64,000 nt of DNA. Source: Fulvia fulva (Eukaryota > Ascomycota > Dothideomycetes > Mycosphaerellales > Mycosphaerellaceae). A program made the position numbers and the translations under genes. Below the pieces are notes generated by a model that saw nothing but the letters and a program-made list of their open reading frames with translations, was not told the origin of the DNA and did not search any database. The stretch is taken from NCBI RefSeq assembly GCF_020509005.1, contig NC_063012.1, positions 3,162,001 through 3,226,000 of the forward strand. The letters run 5' to 3'. The stretch's first letter is position 1. Each line of letters opens with the position of its first letter. Shown here piece after piece: positions 10,150 to 21,823 of the stretch.

Positions 10150-10576
10150 AAAAAATTTCACGCCAAGTACCTCGAGCAACCAGAGAGACTCTTACCGTGC
10201 CAACGGGTACCACCCATCAGCATCTGACTCCTCAACAGACTTGGGAAGTGGTCGAGAAGGGCACAAGCATCGTCTGTTCATTATGTGTCGTCGTTCATGT
10301 CTATGGAAACACTATGCACCGCGGTGTATCTATCGTACGAAGCGTTTGCATTACCAGCCCATCAAGCAAGTAGCAATCCTACCCGTGCGCCACCCAACCA
10401 ATGTACTGTATCACCGATTTACTCCATTCTAGACCCATGTTAGTATATGGCTATCAGAGTCGTTGAGAAGCGCGTGTCCGTCACGTCATCGTGATACATG
10501 CACCGCTGTATCTCACGAAGCGTTAGGTGCACCCTGCAAACGTACCCGATAGGCGTGGCGAAAGCCAAATGTATGC
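10150..10576. other. Intergenic region between convergent genes
   Basis: About 430 bp. A 96-codon frame from 10142 and a 75-codon frame from 10146 have no recognisable features. I see nothing else in it beyond the 3' ends of the convergent thioesterase and wall-protein genes. Confidence 0.5.
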
Positions 10577-11241
10577 TTAAGCAAGGAAAGCGAAGAGACC
10601 AGCAATGGCGGCAAAGCCAGCGGAGAACTGGATGGCAGTAGCGGCGCCGGTCTGCGTGGCAGCAGCTGGAGAGGTCGAGCCACCAACGGCATCAGCCTCG
10701 GTCGAGCTGGCGGACTTGGACTCGGTCGTGGTGATGGTCGATGCGGATGTTGCGAGTGTCGTGGTGTTGCCGGAGCCGGTTGGGTATGGAGCGGTCGAGT
10801 TGGCGACTACTGGAAGAATGTTAGTGATGTTGCGCGAGTATATCAGGGAAGTATGTACTCACCTGGTGCGGTGGTCACAACGGAAACACTGGTAGTGACA
10901 GCTGGTGCAGATGTGACTGCCACGACGGGCACTGGAACGCTCGAGGCCGAGGCGGAAGAAACTGGAGCAGCTTCCGTGGAGGACGAGATCTCGACGCTGG
11001 AGTATGCGGGTGGAGCTTCGACGGCCGATGTTGTTTCGACTGCGCTTGTCTCTACCACGGCGGACGTGGTGGGGGATGGCAGGTCGTATGAACCAGTCGG
11101 AGCTTGAATCTGGCCATCGTCAATCTGAGTGACGGCACCTGGGTACTCCTCAGCAGTGGAGGCCTCGCCATATGCTGCAGGAGCATCGGCGGCGTAGACG
11201 GTGCCGGCGATGGCGAGGACGTGGAAGATTGCGGAGCGCAT
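10577..11241 (-). CDS. GPI-anchored Ser/Thr-rich cell-wall protein with a PIR-like motif
   Basis: Secreted wall or plasma-membrane glycoprotein. Exons 11241-10863 and 10809-10577 are joined by a 53-bp GT-AG intron and give 203 residues. The start is chosen at MRSAIFHVLAIAGTVYAADA because this is a clean signal peptide; the upstream in-frame Met would bury it. Residues about 39-49 read AVTQIDDGQIQ, close to the PIR repeat core (Q-I-x-D-G-Q-I-Q), in which a Gln forms the alkali-labile bond to beta-1,3-glucan. The body is low-complexity Ser/Thr/Ala/Val, a likely O-mannosylated rod. The C-terminus is a hydrophobic tail (FAAIAGLFAFLA) after a small-residue region, as for GPI attachment. Having both one PIR-like unit and a GPI tail is known in fungi but not common. 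It is not a full PIR protein: there is a single unit and no terminal Cys module. Confidence 0.8.
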
Positions 11242-12233
11242 GTTGTCGGTCGAGGCTAGATTAAAAGTTGTAATGAAGGATGTATTGAGCTGTTGCTTGA
11301 GCTGTCGGAATGGTGATTCTGCGAAAGACAAACGTGTAGCGACTGCGGGCTTTAGAAGGAGAAAAGTTGAAGACGTGAAGGAAAGGCTGGGCTTGGATTT
11401 TGATTAGCGGCTCGCTAAGTATCACAAGCTACAGGGATTACGGCACACGGTAGGGGACATATCCATGATCCCGATGCGGTCCCTTGCAGAGAAGATGCAC
11501 ACCCCCAGCCAATCAACGCGGCATTTTTCGCTGGGATGTGCCGGCCGCCTCTATCTGAACCTAGGCTTCCATATCACGACTTCACCTCTGCTCATTCAAG
11601 GTCCGACAATGCCTACACTGATCTGTGCTGCGACCTGCTCACGGTCTCAGAGAGGCAAGTCCTACTGTCATCATGCTGAATCAACCCGCGTCCACAAGGC
11701 TGCATAGGCGAGGTGGGCAGCGGCTGGGGAATGCCACTATATATGCAACGTCACCTCCTGCATCCCCTTGTCTAGACTTCGCTCGACCATGATCCGAGCT
11801 CCTGCCACGACACAACACGCGGTTACGCAGCAACGCCTTCACAGTCTCTGTGCCACGTCGGAAATCTCTTGACCAAGGATTCGCCCACACTGTCGACGCC
11901 TCTCTGACTTTGTCGGAGCAACGGGAATCATAACAATGATGCTGTGCTTCAACCTGACCCAGGAAGTTCACCGCTGCAGACTGGCGAACCACTGCATTCG
12001 CTATACTCACTGCGGAACCACTAACCAATGCCCAGAACAAACCAACGAGGGAGCACGGTTCAGCTTGTTGCACATCCCTGAGGCGGAAAGAACGTCGGAA
12101 CGAGGTTGTTTGGTAATTAGCCGACAAAAGACGTGGCCGCTTGCACAACAGCAGCTCCATAAGTTGTTGCTTGATGCCGTGCTGCTGAAGCCCGGCTGAG
12201 GAGCTAAATTGTATTGGTATCAGGGATTGAACA
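11242..12233. other. Intergenic region, no convincing gene
   Basis: About 1 kb upstream of the wall-protein gene and downstream of the regulator-like gene. A 203-codon minus-strand frame (12292-11681) overlaps the end of the neighbouring gene in another frame and has a composition unlike a real protein (many Cys/Arg/Ser, no domain). I treat it as chance. Confidence 0.45.
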
Positions 12234-13373
12234 TCATGGCTTCCGGTGCACAGCAAAGATTGCTTGATGGAGACATAGCTGAGAGCCTGCACGACCCGCG
12301 GAGGTCACATATACTATGCGTCCCTCGTCCGCCTTCCAGAATTCTTCGCGACCTTGATGCGGGCACATATCATCCTCGATCATACGGGCCTCTTCGGGTA
12401 TATCGCTTGACACAAGCTCGTCGTCTGGACCTTTACCAGAAGCCAGCCTCCCTCGAGCCTCTTCCAGTTCCATCACCTTTTCTGACACGGCAGCGAGGTA
12501 TTCACTGTCGGCGACGCCTCGCAAGTTAATCTTGCGAATCAATGTTATACACCGCCTGCGGATTCTGGGATTGCGACAGTACCAGGCGATGCCGGCAAGA
12601 TTTCCTACGAGCGCTGTGCCAACGCAGAAGCCTGGTCTTGTCGTTTCGGTCGCACCGGCTTGCACGTCGATATCGAGATGAAGACCAACATACTGTTCCG
12701 AAAGTTCGAGTAAATGCTCGTATTCCTTGTCGAAACGATCCCCCATCACTTCGGTCTCGTCCTTCCATCTACAAGCTTCGATCCAGAGGTCGAGGTACTT
12801 GATCTTTAACATCAGCCGGGAAGCTGCATTTTCGCTTCGATAAGCTAGCATTGCAAGCGCCCTACACCAAGCTGCCAGCTCGCTCTTCGCGACTTCCATG
12901 CGCTCGGTCAGCTCTGGATGGAGCTCTGACGGCAGGAAGCGCGAAGTTGCACTGGAGAGGCAAAATAGCTCTTCACGACTCATTACTGATGTGTCCCAGG
13001 TAAGATCTACTTGCGGCCGGCCGTAACACCGATCAAGCTCATAGAAGAGGTCGAAAACGGCAGATTCTAAGCCATCAAGATGCACTTGCGCTTCCTCGAG
13101 CGATGAGAAGAAACTCGGGATGCTTTCAGCCACTATCGCGTGCAGGTAAGGCTCATACTCGTCGGAGAGTGCTAATTTCATGTCAGCGTATGCTTAAGTT
13201 GGTTGCCGGGAGGCTTGCAGCCAGCTGGTCGTCACAAGATATGCTGAATGCGTAATTCTTGCAAACATACTAGGATCTGCATCGAGTCGGACGAATGTGT
13301 GACACCGCAGATGGCGGACGACAGCTAGTAGGAGGCGCAGTTCCTCCATACCACTGCTGCGGCCTCTGTCAAA
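12234..13373 (-). CDS. Fungal transcription-factor-like protein, C-terminal regulatory region, no Zn cluster seen
   Basis: The long last exon (13171-12234) encodes the helical C-terminal region seen in many Zn2Cys6 regulators: a LEEAQVHLDGLESAVFDL helix, then WYCRNPRIRRRCITLI and a C-terminal VMELEEARGRL segment. A 99-bp GT-AG intron joins it to an exon at 13373-13271; the split Thr codon reads DADPTLSDEYEPYLHAI. That exon follows a CAG acceptor at 13374-13376, so at least one more 5' exon should exist. I could not find a convincing one, and no Cys6 cluster appears in any frame up to about 13900. The gene may therefore be 5'-incomplete in this model, a regulator that has lost its DNA-binding part, or a decaying copy. 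Function: unknown, probably nuclear. Confidence 0.55.
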
Positions 13374-13918
13374 CTGCAAGGTTTCATGGACCAGTCAGCC
13401 GCAGCTCGTACAGAAAGCCTATCAATCGTGCGCCTTCCACGAATGAGTCAGCGGGCCATCTCTTCCGCCCAGATGGCCATAGTATAGCCTGATGTTGCCT
13501 GCTGGAATGACTTGTCAGACACTTCCAAGTTGCCTTCCCCAGCGAAGAACCCAGAGGCGTTTTCAATTTCATTCTAGCGGCCCGCTTCACATGGCTGTGC
13601 TGTGCCAGTCACGTGCTCCCGAACGGAAGCACCCACGGCACCGAGGCCGACGTTAGTCGTCGTTGGTTTCGGGGTGAAGCCACCACCATCTAGACTCAGC
13701 CTCCGAGTCTCATACTATGGCTGCCAGACTAACAATCCTTCTTGAAGCCATGGAAAGTCACGAGTCTCCGATCGCGCTGAAGGTAGAGCACCGTACGAGA
13801 TGGTCGAAGCCAAAACAAATGACCAGTATAGAAACACAGAAGACTACATAGCTCGCCTCAGCATCATCGTGACCAGCAGCATATCGCCACAAATCCGACA
13901 GCCATTTCATCTCCCACC
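13374..13918. other. Upstream region of the GH114 gene
   Basis: About 545 bp. The left part may contain a missing 5' exon of the regulator-like gene; the right part is the promoter and leader of the GH114 gene. No specific element was recognised. Confidence 0.35.
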
Positions 13919-15002
13919 ATGCAGCTGCGAGTATTATTCTCGTTGGCCATCAGCACCACTCCCATTGTGGCCGAACATTGGAAGCCCGAAGCAGGAACAC
14001 CATGGCAAATAGTCCTATCGGAAGACCTCAAACCCCCATATCCAGCCGGGGTCAAGGCAATAGATGGTGACCTTTACAGCAACAATGAGTCCATCTGGTC
14101 CGATCTCAAGTCGTCCGGCCACAAGACCATCTGCTACTTCTCAGCCGGCTCATACGAAGACTGGCGACCTGACGCCAACGAGTTCAACAAAGATACTGAC
14201 ATCGGCTCACCTCTCAAGGGCTGGAAAGGAGAGTGGTGGGTCAACACAAAGTCCGACAATGTCCGACGCATCATGGGCAAGCGCATGGATCTGGCCAGGC
14301 AGAAGGGTTGTGACGCTGTTGATCCTGACAACGTCGATGCTTACGATAATGACAACGGCCTGGTACGTCTCTGAAGAATACCAGGCAGCCAATGTGCGAG
14401 ACACGCGTTGCACGAGACGCTTGACTCCGCGATTTGCGCCGCAGTCTTAGGCACTGCCACCTGCTTCTCGAGTATGGCTGACACGCTTTCCTTTGTAGGG
14501 CCTCACGGAAGACGATGCTGCGGACTATATTCACTTCCTATCTACAGAGGCACATAACCGCGATCTCGCCATAGGTCTGAAGAACGCCGGATCGATTGTT
14601 GACAGAGTTCTGGATGCCGTCGACTTTCAAGTCAACGAGCAGTGCCAGGAGAACAACGAGTGTGATCAGTTCCGTGCTTTCATTGACGCGGATAAGCCAG
14701 TTTTCGGGATTGAATATACCAAGGAAGAGAACTCAATACCCTCCAGCAAGGACGTCGACAAGGTTTGCGCGAACAAAGATGCCGCAGGCTTCTCTACGCT
14801 CATTAAGCATATGAGTCTCAATGACTGGGTGGTCTCATGCAACATCACATCCACAGCAGGTGAAAACGGCACGTCGAATAGGAACAGCGGTGGTTCGCCC
14901 AGTAGTGGAGCCACTTCTACTTCGTACGAGAGTGGTGCAAGTGCGCTCCATAGCGCTGTCGGCGTAGTGGTATTACTTGCCCTTGGAAGCTTCGTCCTGT
15001 AA
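13919..15002 (+). CDS. GH114 glycoside hydrolase (endo-alpha-1,4-polygalactosaminidase-like), GPI-type
   Basis: Predicted extracellular TIM-barrel hydrolase of family GH114, whose characterised members cut alpha-1,4-galactosamine polymers, a component of fungal extracellular matrix. Exons 13919-14362 and 14499-15002 are joined in phase 0 by a 136-bp GT-AG intron and give 315 residues. There is a signal peptide (MQLRVLFSLAISTTPIVA). The barrel motifs are clear: WQIVLSEDL, AIDGDLYSN, TICYFSAGSYEDWRPD, and the acidic CDAVDPDNVDAYDNDNG that leads into LGLTEDDAADY across the splice junction. A Ser/Gly/Thr-rich spacer and a hydrophobic tail (VGVVVLLALGSFVL) indicate a GPI anchor, so the enzyme probably acts at the cell surface on the fungus's own matrix. 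Four Cys residues after residue 200 could form disulfides. Confidence 0.93.
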
Positions 15003-15223
15003 CATGTTGGGCTCTTCCTCCTCATGTACACTACTGTCTAACACAAAATTTGGAATTCCTATTTGCTCATTATCTGCCCTTATGCATGTACGTGACTCGT
15101 GGCTTGGTTGTACGCTGGCAGACTTCCAGGCAGTTACTCAGATGAGGGCGCATCTTGTTTATATCTATAGCTTGTTTAGGGTATCTCTAAATACAGAACA
15201 GAGAACAATTCAGTTATGCGCTC

Positions 15224-16271
15224 CTACCTCCCGAACCTGAACTCGGCCTTTGCATACCGATACAGTGCCCTCAGAAAGACCTGATAGCCCACACCGCCTC
15301 CGTTGTCTTGTGCATAGAAGATCTCAGTCAGACGAATCTGCCATGGAGGATATCCTTCCAAAACGACCCTCTCACCAAAGCAGATAAGCATATCTGGCTC
15401 GCCCATTACACTTTCGGTGATCTCAGCGTCGATCAACTCCTGGCTGATGTCGGATGGCGAAAGCTTGCCGTGTTGTGACATTTCGGCCAGGGTCTTGGTG
15501 AGATCGACAAGGGTCTGACGGCCATCTGTTGCGTCGAGGAGGAGGATAGTAAGATGGTGCGGGGATTGGGAGTCGTTTGTGAGCTCTGGCGAGTCCGGAG
15601 GGCTATAGGAAGGTTGGTTTGGCGAGCGCAGGGATATGGTGGGTTTGCTGGTGTTGTTGTTGCCGTAGTAGCTCGTCAATGTCCTCGTGATGCGTCGATG
15701 TAGGTGTGGTAGGCTGGACTTCAGGATAGCTGACGTCCGATTAGCATATCGTCCTCACCACAACTGATATCACCGTCTTACCGCTCCTTTCATACACGCT
15801 CAAAAGGCCAACCCCAGCGCTCGCACTCCATGCCGCCAACTCACACGCGTCTCCCATGACGCCCTCCAGCCCGTCCTTCCCATCCTTCACCTCCAGTATC
15901 ACGCTCAAATGCTTCGGCACCCTGCTCAGTCCGGCGACATCCCGCTTGATCAACCCCGGCGTCCGATGGTGATAGTACAGCACGGCGAACGCGCGATCCA
16001 GCAAGGCATGGTAGATCTGCCTGCACCTAACGGAGACACTGAAGACGATGTGGATCAGATTGAACAGCAGGCTGTGCACAATGTGTCGCATGGCAGGTCG
16101 CACACGCTGGCGGTGGTGGAAGCGTGGGCCACTGTTGGTGCTGCAGCTGGCGGAGGCGGACGGCCGTTTCGACATGTTAGATTCGCGTGGGAGGTACGGT
16201 TTGAGGATTCTCTCGCGCTCGCTGATGGGTGCATTTTCGCGGAATGCCTGCGCTTGCCGTAAGCCTGGCAT
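15224..16271 (-). CDS. NUS1: NUS1, regulatory subunit of dehydrodolichyl diphosphate synthase
   Basis: Non-catalytic subunit that pairs with the cis-prenyltransferase (Rer2/Srt1 type) at the ER to make dolichol for protein glycosylation. Exons 16271-15782 and 15729-15224 are joined by a 52-bp GT-AG intron and give 331 residues with the start at MPGLRQAQ; an upstream in-frame Met at 16388 would add 39 low-complexity residues. Diagnostic parts: the central hydrophobic membrane segment (HIVHSLLFNLIHIVFSVSV), then PKHLSVILEV, then ELAAWSASAGVGLLSVYERSG, then PDMLICFGERVVLEGYPPW. The C-terminal RFG near the end is the RxG motif that NUS1/NgBR contributes to the active site. A polar Ser/Pro-rich insert of about 40 residues lies after the intron. 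Confidence 0.92.
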
Positions 16272-17251
16272 TGTTTGTTTGCTGCGGCTCGTTCGGGTTT
16301 GGTGAGGGTTTGCGTTGTACAGGATGTCGCTGTTGGATGTTTCGTGGTGCCGTTGTGTTTCAGGTCGTGATGCGGTGCTTCTCGTCAATGTGGATGTCTT
16401 GTAAAGGCCATCGTCTATACGAGGACGTTACTTGCAGACTGTTGGGTTAGATTGTACATGTAGTTGCTGCGCGGCTTCCAAGCAGCAAGACGTCAGCTCC
16501 TGCAAAGCCACCGCGACAAAACGTGTGCCTGCAGTGTAGATCATCGGCAGGCTTCATCATTTATCCGCCATCACAGCCATCCTTGCCATCGGGCCAGCAT
16601 CATTCAGCTCGTATAGAGTGGCGCAGAATATGAGAAGCACGTACAACACAAGGAAACGAGGGAATACGCTATGTTTGTCCTCCTTTGGGCAGGACCCGCC
16701 CACAGGAGTTTGTTCATTGGCAATGAGTGTCTAAAGTTGGTTCCATTCGCCTCCTCCATTGTGTACCTTGATGCTCGAACAACCATAACAAGTGCCCGAG
16801 TCTGCCTTACGCGTAACATACTTGCCCACCAGCCTGAAGCGACGCGGCTTGAACATGCTGACTGACATGGACGTCGCAATGTGGCCTGACAGAGCACATC
16901 GTTGAGCTTGCACGATGGATGTCTTCGATAATGCGAACATGGCGCTCTCTAAGCTGTCGCAAGGCATGACCGGCTCCACTACACTGCTGTGCACCGCAAA
17001 TTGCCGTGGTCTAGTCGTCGATGCGATCGTTTGCCTTGTCGGAAGCCGTACTACAACAAGCTCCCAATTGAATGTCTCGAGTTTGGTCCTCGTTTGGTGG
17101 CATAAGGAGAGTCCCAGCGAGCTCTCTCAGTATTGTCATCGTCCTGTGACTAAGCCTTGGCCTTTGTGCAGCGGTTCATCATGTCGCATAGCACATTGTG
17201 TCTCATCAAGCAAGTCCATCTGAACTCAAGTTCAGATCAAAACGGAAACAA
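16272..17251. other. Intergenic region, no gene recognised
   Basis: About 980 bp between the NUS1 start and the UPF1 stop. Small open frames on both strands (for example 16897-16604 - and 16915-17223 +) show no domain and no splice partners. I see nothing else. Confidence 0.5.
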
Positions 17252-20200
17252 TCAGTCATAGCCACCTACACCTCCGACTTGGCTTGCAAATGAAGTGCTC
17301 ACAGACTGAGCATCCTCGTCCAGATGTGGACGATTGCGACCAGCGCCGATGGGAGGCTGAGTTTGACCCTGGCCTTCCACGTAACGGCGGAGCTTATCAG
17401 ACTGGGAGAGCGATGCCTGCTTGTTGAGATCGTTGATGCTCAGACCAGCCAGACTTACTCCTCCCTGACCAGGCTTGCCAGTGCCATTGGTGGTGATATC
17501 TGTAATCTCGCTGGCAGCCACGCTTTCGCCAGCAACCGACTCTGGTGGAGCATGAGCCTTCTCAGCCATCGGGCCGTTGCGCTGACCACCAGAGAGTCTT
17601 GGCCAGGATTCTTGGAAGCCTTGGAACATTGGCGGGTACTGGCTTGGAAGAGCTGCGCCACCCAATGCAGAAGAGTGAACAGATGAGATGTCATCTGGAA
17701 TGTAGCCAACCACGCTGCCATCACCCCCATTAGGACCGTCACGACGACCACCATTCAAACGGTTGCCAGTCGCTGCTGCCATGTGATTGGCGTGCTGGTA
17801 AGCCATCTGGTAGCGCTGCGGACCACGGTAGGATGTCTTCGGACGACTGAATTGAAGCAGAGAGACTTGCAGGTTGTTCAGAGGCCCCTCAACAAGGCAG
17901 TTGCGCTCCTTGAAATGCAGCAACAAGTAGTGCCACAATGGGTGCTTGCTGAGCACTTTCGGATTGCCAAGAATGACCAGACCATACTTAGCACGAGTCA
18001 GCGCAACGTTGAGACGTCGGGGATCGCTCAAGAAACCAATGCCTTGGTGATCGTTACTTCGCACACAAGAAAGCACAATGAAGTCCTTCTCACGTCCCTG
18101 GAATGCATCCACTGAGGCGACCTCAATCTCCTTGTAGTGCTCCTTCTTGAATGTGCCCGTCTGCTGCATGCTCTGCACGACGTAAGAGCGCTGACCTTCG
18201 TACGGAGTGATGATACCAATTGCCGAAGGACTGACGCCAGCCTTGAAGAAGCGAGTTACAATCTTCTCAACGTTCGAGGCTTCTGTACGATTGAGATATG
18301 AGGTACCAGAGGCGCTGATTTCTTCGTTTCCAAGGTTCGACCAGAACATCATGGGCGAGTCGGCCACTGGCCAGGGGAAGTCGACGTCCTTTCGCAACCG
18401 CTGCTGCATGGTGATACCGTTCTGCAGGGAGCCTTCGTAGAACATGTTCGAGGGGAACTCGGATAAGCAAGGGTGCATACGGTATTGCACTTGCAAACGG
18501 ATCGGGGCGCAGCCTAGAATGACCAGCCGCTCGAACAAAGACTGATTCAGACCTGCCTTTGCTGCTTTCTTGTTCATGATGACGGGACCAAGCTGTTGGT
18601 GGTCACCGACGAGAACAATCTGCTTGCAGCCCAGGACCAGCGGAATCATGCACTCTGGTTCGGCGGATTGTGTGCTTTCGTCGATGAGTACAGTCCGGAA
18701 CTTGAGCTTGGCCAGTCGTGGATCACCAGCACCGACGCAAGTGCAGCAGATGACATCCGCATTCTGCAGAATCTCACGCTCTGCTGCACGTGTCAAGGTC
18801 TTGAGTTTCTTCTCATCCTGGCTGGAGAGTTCACCGAGCTCAGCTTTGAGTTGGTTGAATTTGTTGAGCTCTACGTTTGTGTCGTTCATCTGAACCTGCC
18901 TGTGCAGCGAAAGAAAGCCAACGTTGGACTCGACATCTTCACGAGACTTGGCTGTCACTCGGACAACCTTCAAACCAGTAATGTGAATCCGCTCGCAAAG
19001 CTGATCGACAGCAACGTTTGATGGGGCGCAGACCAGTACTTGACCGCCGTTGATCTTCGACAGATGATAGATGATGGTTGCTGACGTGACAGTCTTTCCA
19101 GTACCAGGTGGTCCTTGGATCAAGCTGAGAGGCTTCTGCAGTACCGACTTGACGGCTTGAATCTGCGAGCCGTTCAGATCTGGCAGATTCGGTACGCTGA
19201 ACTTGCGAGGTAGTTGCACCTTCATCGGTGCCGCTGCTACCTCATGACCCAGCAAGCGGTGGAAGATGTAGCCAGACACGGACATTTCATCAATGGCGAA
19301 AGTCTTCATGGCGTGCTGCATACGGTCAAATGAGGTAGCCTTCCACACATAGTCCGCAGTGAAGTTGTGGGTGCATTCAGTCGGCACCGACTTGTGATCT
19401 CCTCTGGAGCGCAACTCAATGGTGACTTCGTCGCTTTGGTTGTTTGGAATCTTGATGACATAGCCGACGCCCTCCCAGTGTGGTCGCAGTTCACCAGTGT
19501 AGCGCAAGCGCATCTCGTCACCAACAGCCAGCTTTACGTCGCCGAGCTCAAGCTTTGGCAGCACGAACGAAGCGAGGTGCTTGTTGTTCAGACCAAAGTC
19601 CCACCGAACAATAAGGTTGTCCTGGCTCTGAGCTTCCTTCAACTTGCGATCGTAGTCCGCCTCAATCTTGACAAGGGGTCCAAAGACGTTTTGGTATTGG
19701 TATGCATCATCGTAGCGAAGCACGACTGGCGCAGGCTCGTCATCAATGCCGGCGTTCTTCTCGAGGTCCTGGATCGTGGCACTGCTGTTCTCCTTCCACA
19801 TCTCCTCCAGCTTTGCGATGACCTGTGGTGGGAGGTGACGAGCACGCATCTGCTCTTGGTCGGTGGGTGCGTTGACGAGCCAAGGTAGGAATGATCGATC
19901 CTCGATGAGCGGCTGCCACTTGGAGGTGTCCCAATTCATGTCCTTGCTACTGGGCATGGCGGCACATGGTTGGCGGCAGAGCAGTACGACGACCGTGTCG
20001 CTCTTGGCCGGGATGAATCCAAGGAGGAAGACATTCTTGGTGCCACAGTTGTAGCATTCCAGCGTTGTGTCTCCCAACGGCGAGGATGGGTGTAGCTGGA
20101 CCTCCTTGTGGCGAGCGCGTACCAAGTGGTTGATGATATGGCTGCTCGAGGTATTACCACGGGCAGAGCAGAACCACTTGGAGCACGACAGGCACTTGAC

Positions 20201-20542
20201 GACTGAGCCTGGGTTGTGGATGTCACAGTAAGCGCAGGCATGTGCAGGCAGCTCGACCTCCTCTTCCTGGCCTGGAGCAGGCACACCATTTGTTCCGTTG
20301 ACGGCATGGCTAGCCACCGACTCTGCATCGTCGTCGTCAAACGGCTCTCCCTCATCATCGTCGCCGCCTCTTCTCCGACGCGGTCCCCCATTGAGGTTCG
20401 AGCGGCCGTATTCGCTGTCGAGTGCGCTCTCGCCCGCGCCGAGTGTCGAGATGTCGTCGCCCTCCCTGATGGCAGACGCGGAGTCGCCCACGAGATGGTT
20501 GGGCGCCTGGGTGAAAGCCCCCTCCATTGCTGTGGCTGCCAT
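17252..20542 (-). CDS. UPF1: UPF1/NAM7 RNA helicase (nonsense-mediated decay)
   Basis: Cytoplasmic ATP-dependent 5'-3' RNA helicase central to nonsense-mediated mRNA decay. A single uninterrupted frame of 1096 residues, about the normal fungal length. The acidic N-terminus is followed by the Cys/His-rich CH domain (about residues 100-215: [27 protein letters not shown]), which binds UPF2. Then come the stalk and 1B insert, and the two RecA-like domains: Walker A GPPGTGKT (about 478), [10 protein letters not shown], motif II DEST (about 617), GDHQQLGP, and the superfamily-1 motif QYRMHP (about 684), then [19 protein letters not shown] and NVALTRAK. The C-terminal 250 residues are low-complexity with scattered SQ sites. 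No introns, frameshifts or missing catalytic residues. It shares a 393-bp divergent promoter with IMP4. Confidence 0.98.
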   Translation of the reverse strand: MAATAMEGAFTQAPNHLVGDSASAIREGDDISTLGAGESALDSEYGRSNLNGGPRRRRGGDDDEGEPFDDDDAESVASHAVNGTNGVPAPGQEEEVELPAHACAYCDIHNPGSVVKCLSCSKWFCSARGNTSSSHIINHLVRARHKEVQLHPSSPLGDTTLECYNCGTKNVFLLGFIPAKSDTVVVLLCRQPCAAMPSSKDMNWDTSKWQPLIEDRSFLPWLVNAPTDQEQMRARHLPPQVIAKLEEMWKENSSATIQDLEKNAGIDDEPAPVVLRYDDAYQYQNVFGPLVKIEADYDRKLKEAQSQDNLIVRWDFGLNNKHLASFVLPKLELGDVKLAVGDEMRLRYTGELRPHWEGVGYVIKIPNNQSDEVTIELRSRGDHKSVPTECTHNFTADYVWKATSFDRMQHAMKTFAIDEMSVSGYIFHRLLGHEVAAAPMKVQLPRKFSVPNLPDLNGSQIQAVKSVLQKPLSLIQGPPGTGKTVTSATIIYHLSKINGGQVLVCAPSNVAVDQLCERIHITGLKVVRVTAKSREDVESNVGFLSLHRQVQMNDTNVELNKFNQLKAELGELSSQDEKKLKTLTRAAEREILQNADVICCTCVGAGDPRLAKLKFRTVLIDESTQSAEPECMIPLVLGCKQIVLVGDHQQLGPVIMNKKAAKAGLNQSLFERLVILGCAPIRLQVQYRMHPCLSEFPSNMFYEGSLQNGITMQQRLRKDVDFPWPVADSPMMFWSNLGNEEISASGTSYLNRTEASNVEKIVTRFFKAGVSPSAIGIITPYEGQRSYVVQSMQQTGTFKKEHYKEIEVASVDAFQGREKDFIVLSCVRSNDHQGIGFLSDPRRLNVALTRAKYGLVILGNPKVLSKHPLWHYLLLHFKERNCLVEGPLNNLQVSLLQFSRPKTSYRGPQRYQMAYQHANHMAAATGNRLNGGRRDGPNGGDGSVVGYIPDDISSVHSSALGGAALPSQYPPMFQGFQESWPRLSGGQRNGPMAEKAHAPPESVAGESVAASEITDITTNGTGKPGQGGVSLAGLSINDLNKQASLSQSDKLRRYVEGQGQTQPPIGAGRNRPHLDEDAQSVSTSFASQVGGVGGYD

Positions 20543-20935
20543 GTTGACGGATGGTGTGCGGCGTTTCGGAATGGAGACGTGAGTGGCGCGGAGGCCAGGT
20601 GCGGAGGTGTTCCTCCCTCTGTTCTGATGTGCGCCCAGTCACTGGCGTCGCGTACAATGTGTCGGCCTCTCGGCGGCGGTGGGCAGGCGGACCAGGCGTG
20701 CCTTGTGTGGTGCGAGGTGCGAGGTGCGAGGTGGAGGAGAAACGGCGGTTGCTGCAGGTGGTTGGCCTTCTGCCGCTGCGGCTGCATCGTGCCTTTTTGA
20801 CGCGTGAGAACCTGGAACTGTGGGGTCCGGCTGTCGATCCTCGCTAGAAATTCCGTCTGCGACTATTGTACCTCTACTGTGTCTACCTCAGATTTGTACG
20901 TCCTCCGTCGCGACTTCTCTCAACACACACCCAAA
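20543..20935. promoter_or_regulatory. Shared divergent promoter of UPF1 and IMP4
   Basis: 393 bp between the two ATGs. It contains a short tandem repeat of GTGCGAGG-like units at about 20715-20735 and pyrimidine-rich stretches near the IMP4 start. No consensus operator is claimed. Confidence 0.45.
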
Positions 20936-21823
20936 ATGATCCGAAGGCAGGCGCGTGAGAGGCGCGACTACCTGTATCGTCGCGCGCTCACGCTACGGGA
21001 TGCCGAGATCTCGGAGAAGCGGGCAAAGCTCAAGGCATCGCTCGCCTCAGGCAAACCGTTGGACGCCAGCATCGCCAGCGACAAGCAGCTGCAGAAAGAC
21101 TACAAATACGATGACTCGCGGGCAGACCGGACGGCGCAGGACGAGCTGGACTTGGACGACGAATACAGCTATCTCTCGGGCGTTGTCGATCCGCGACCAT
21201 TGATCACCACCTCCCGCGATCCCAGCAGCAGACTCGCAACCTTCTCAAAGGAGATCAAGCTGTTACTCCCCACCAGCAGTCGCATCAATCGTGGCAACAT
21301 GATCCTGCCCAACTTGACCGACTCTGCCAAGGCAAACGGCATCACCGACATGATCCTCCTGCACGAACATCGAGGCACACCTACCGCCATGACCATCTCC
21401 CACTTCCCACACGGACCCACAGCATCGTTCAGTCTGCACAACGTCATGCTGCGACACGATATCCCGAATTCCTCGAGAGGCACCGTCAGCGAATCCTACC
21501 CACATCTCATCTTCGAAGGCTTCACGACGCAGCTGGGGAAGAGAGTGGTCAAGATTCTGCAGCATCTGTTCCCACCCCGAGAGGTCACCACGCAACTGGG
21601 CACGAGAGTCGTCACCTTCAAGAACATCGAGGACAGCGTTGAGGTCAGGCATCATGTATTCGTCAAGACAGGCTACCAAAGCGTGGAGTTAGCAGAGGTG
21701 GGACCGCGAATGACGATGCGCTTATTCGAGATCCGACAAGGCACTTTGGAGAACAAGGAGGGTGATGTGGAGTGGCACATGAACCAGTACACGAGGACAG
21801 CCAAGAAGAAGGACTATCTTTGA
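20936..21823 (+). CDS. IMP4: IMP4, U3 snoRNP Brix-domain protein
   Basis: Nucleolar subunit of the U3 snoRNP/SSU processome needed for 18S rRNA maturation. An intronless frame of 295 residues starts at MIRRQARERRDYLYRRAL (ATG at 20936, preceded by AAA). The frame is open further upstream to 20804, but the protein family starts here. The N-terminal basic/helical part (residues 1-80) resembles yeast IMP4. The Brix domain (about 83-270) has PRPLITTSRDPSSRL, GNMILPNL, ITDMILLHEHRGTP, MTISHFPHGPTASFSL, LIFEGFTTQLGKRV and GPRMTMRLFEIRQGTL. The end YTRTAKKKDYL is the usual C-terminus. A local duplication-like pair (TTQLGKRVV / TTQLGTRVV) lies about 20 residues apart. Confidence 0.97.
   Translation: MIRRQARERRDYLYRRALTLRDAEISEKRAKLKASLASGKPLDASIASDKQLQKDYKYDDSRADRTAQDELDLDDEYSYLSGVVDPRPLITTSRDPSSRLATFSKEIKLLLPTSSRINRGNMILPNLTDSAKANGITDMILLHEHRGTPTAMTISHFPHGPTASFSLHNVMLRHDIPNSSRGTVSESYPHLIFEGFTTQLGKRVVKILQHLFPPREVTTQLGTRVVTFKNIEDSVEVRHHVFVKTGYQSVELAEVGPRMTMRLFEIRQGTLENKEGDVEWHMNQYTRTAKKKDYL

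Noticed and set aside
11681..12292. 203-codon minus-strand open frame
   Set aside because: Overlaps the end of the regulator-like gene in another frame, has a Cys/Arg/Ser-rich composition and no domain or splice support.
16604..17223. Several 60-100 codon frames between NUS1 and UPF1
   Set aside because: No domain, splice partner or compositional support.
19936..20787. 283-codon minus-strand frame over the UPF1 start
   Set aside because: Overlaps the conserved CH domain of UPF1 in a different frame; composition is His/Pro/Arg/Ser-rich noise.
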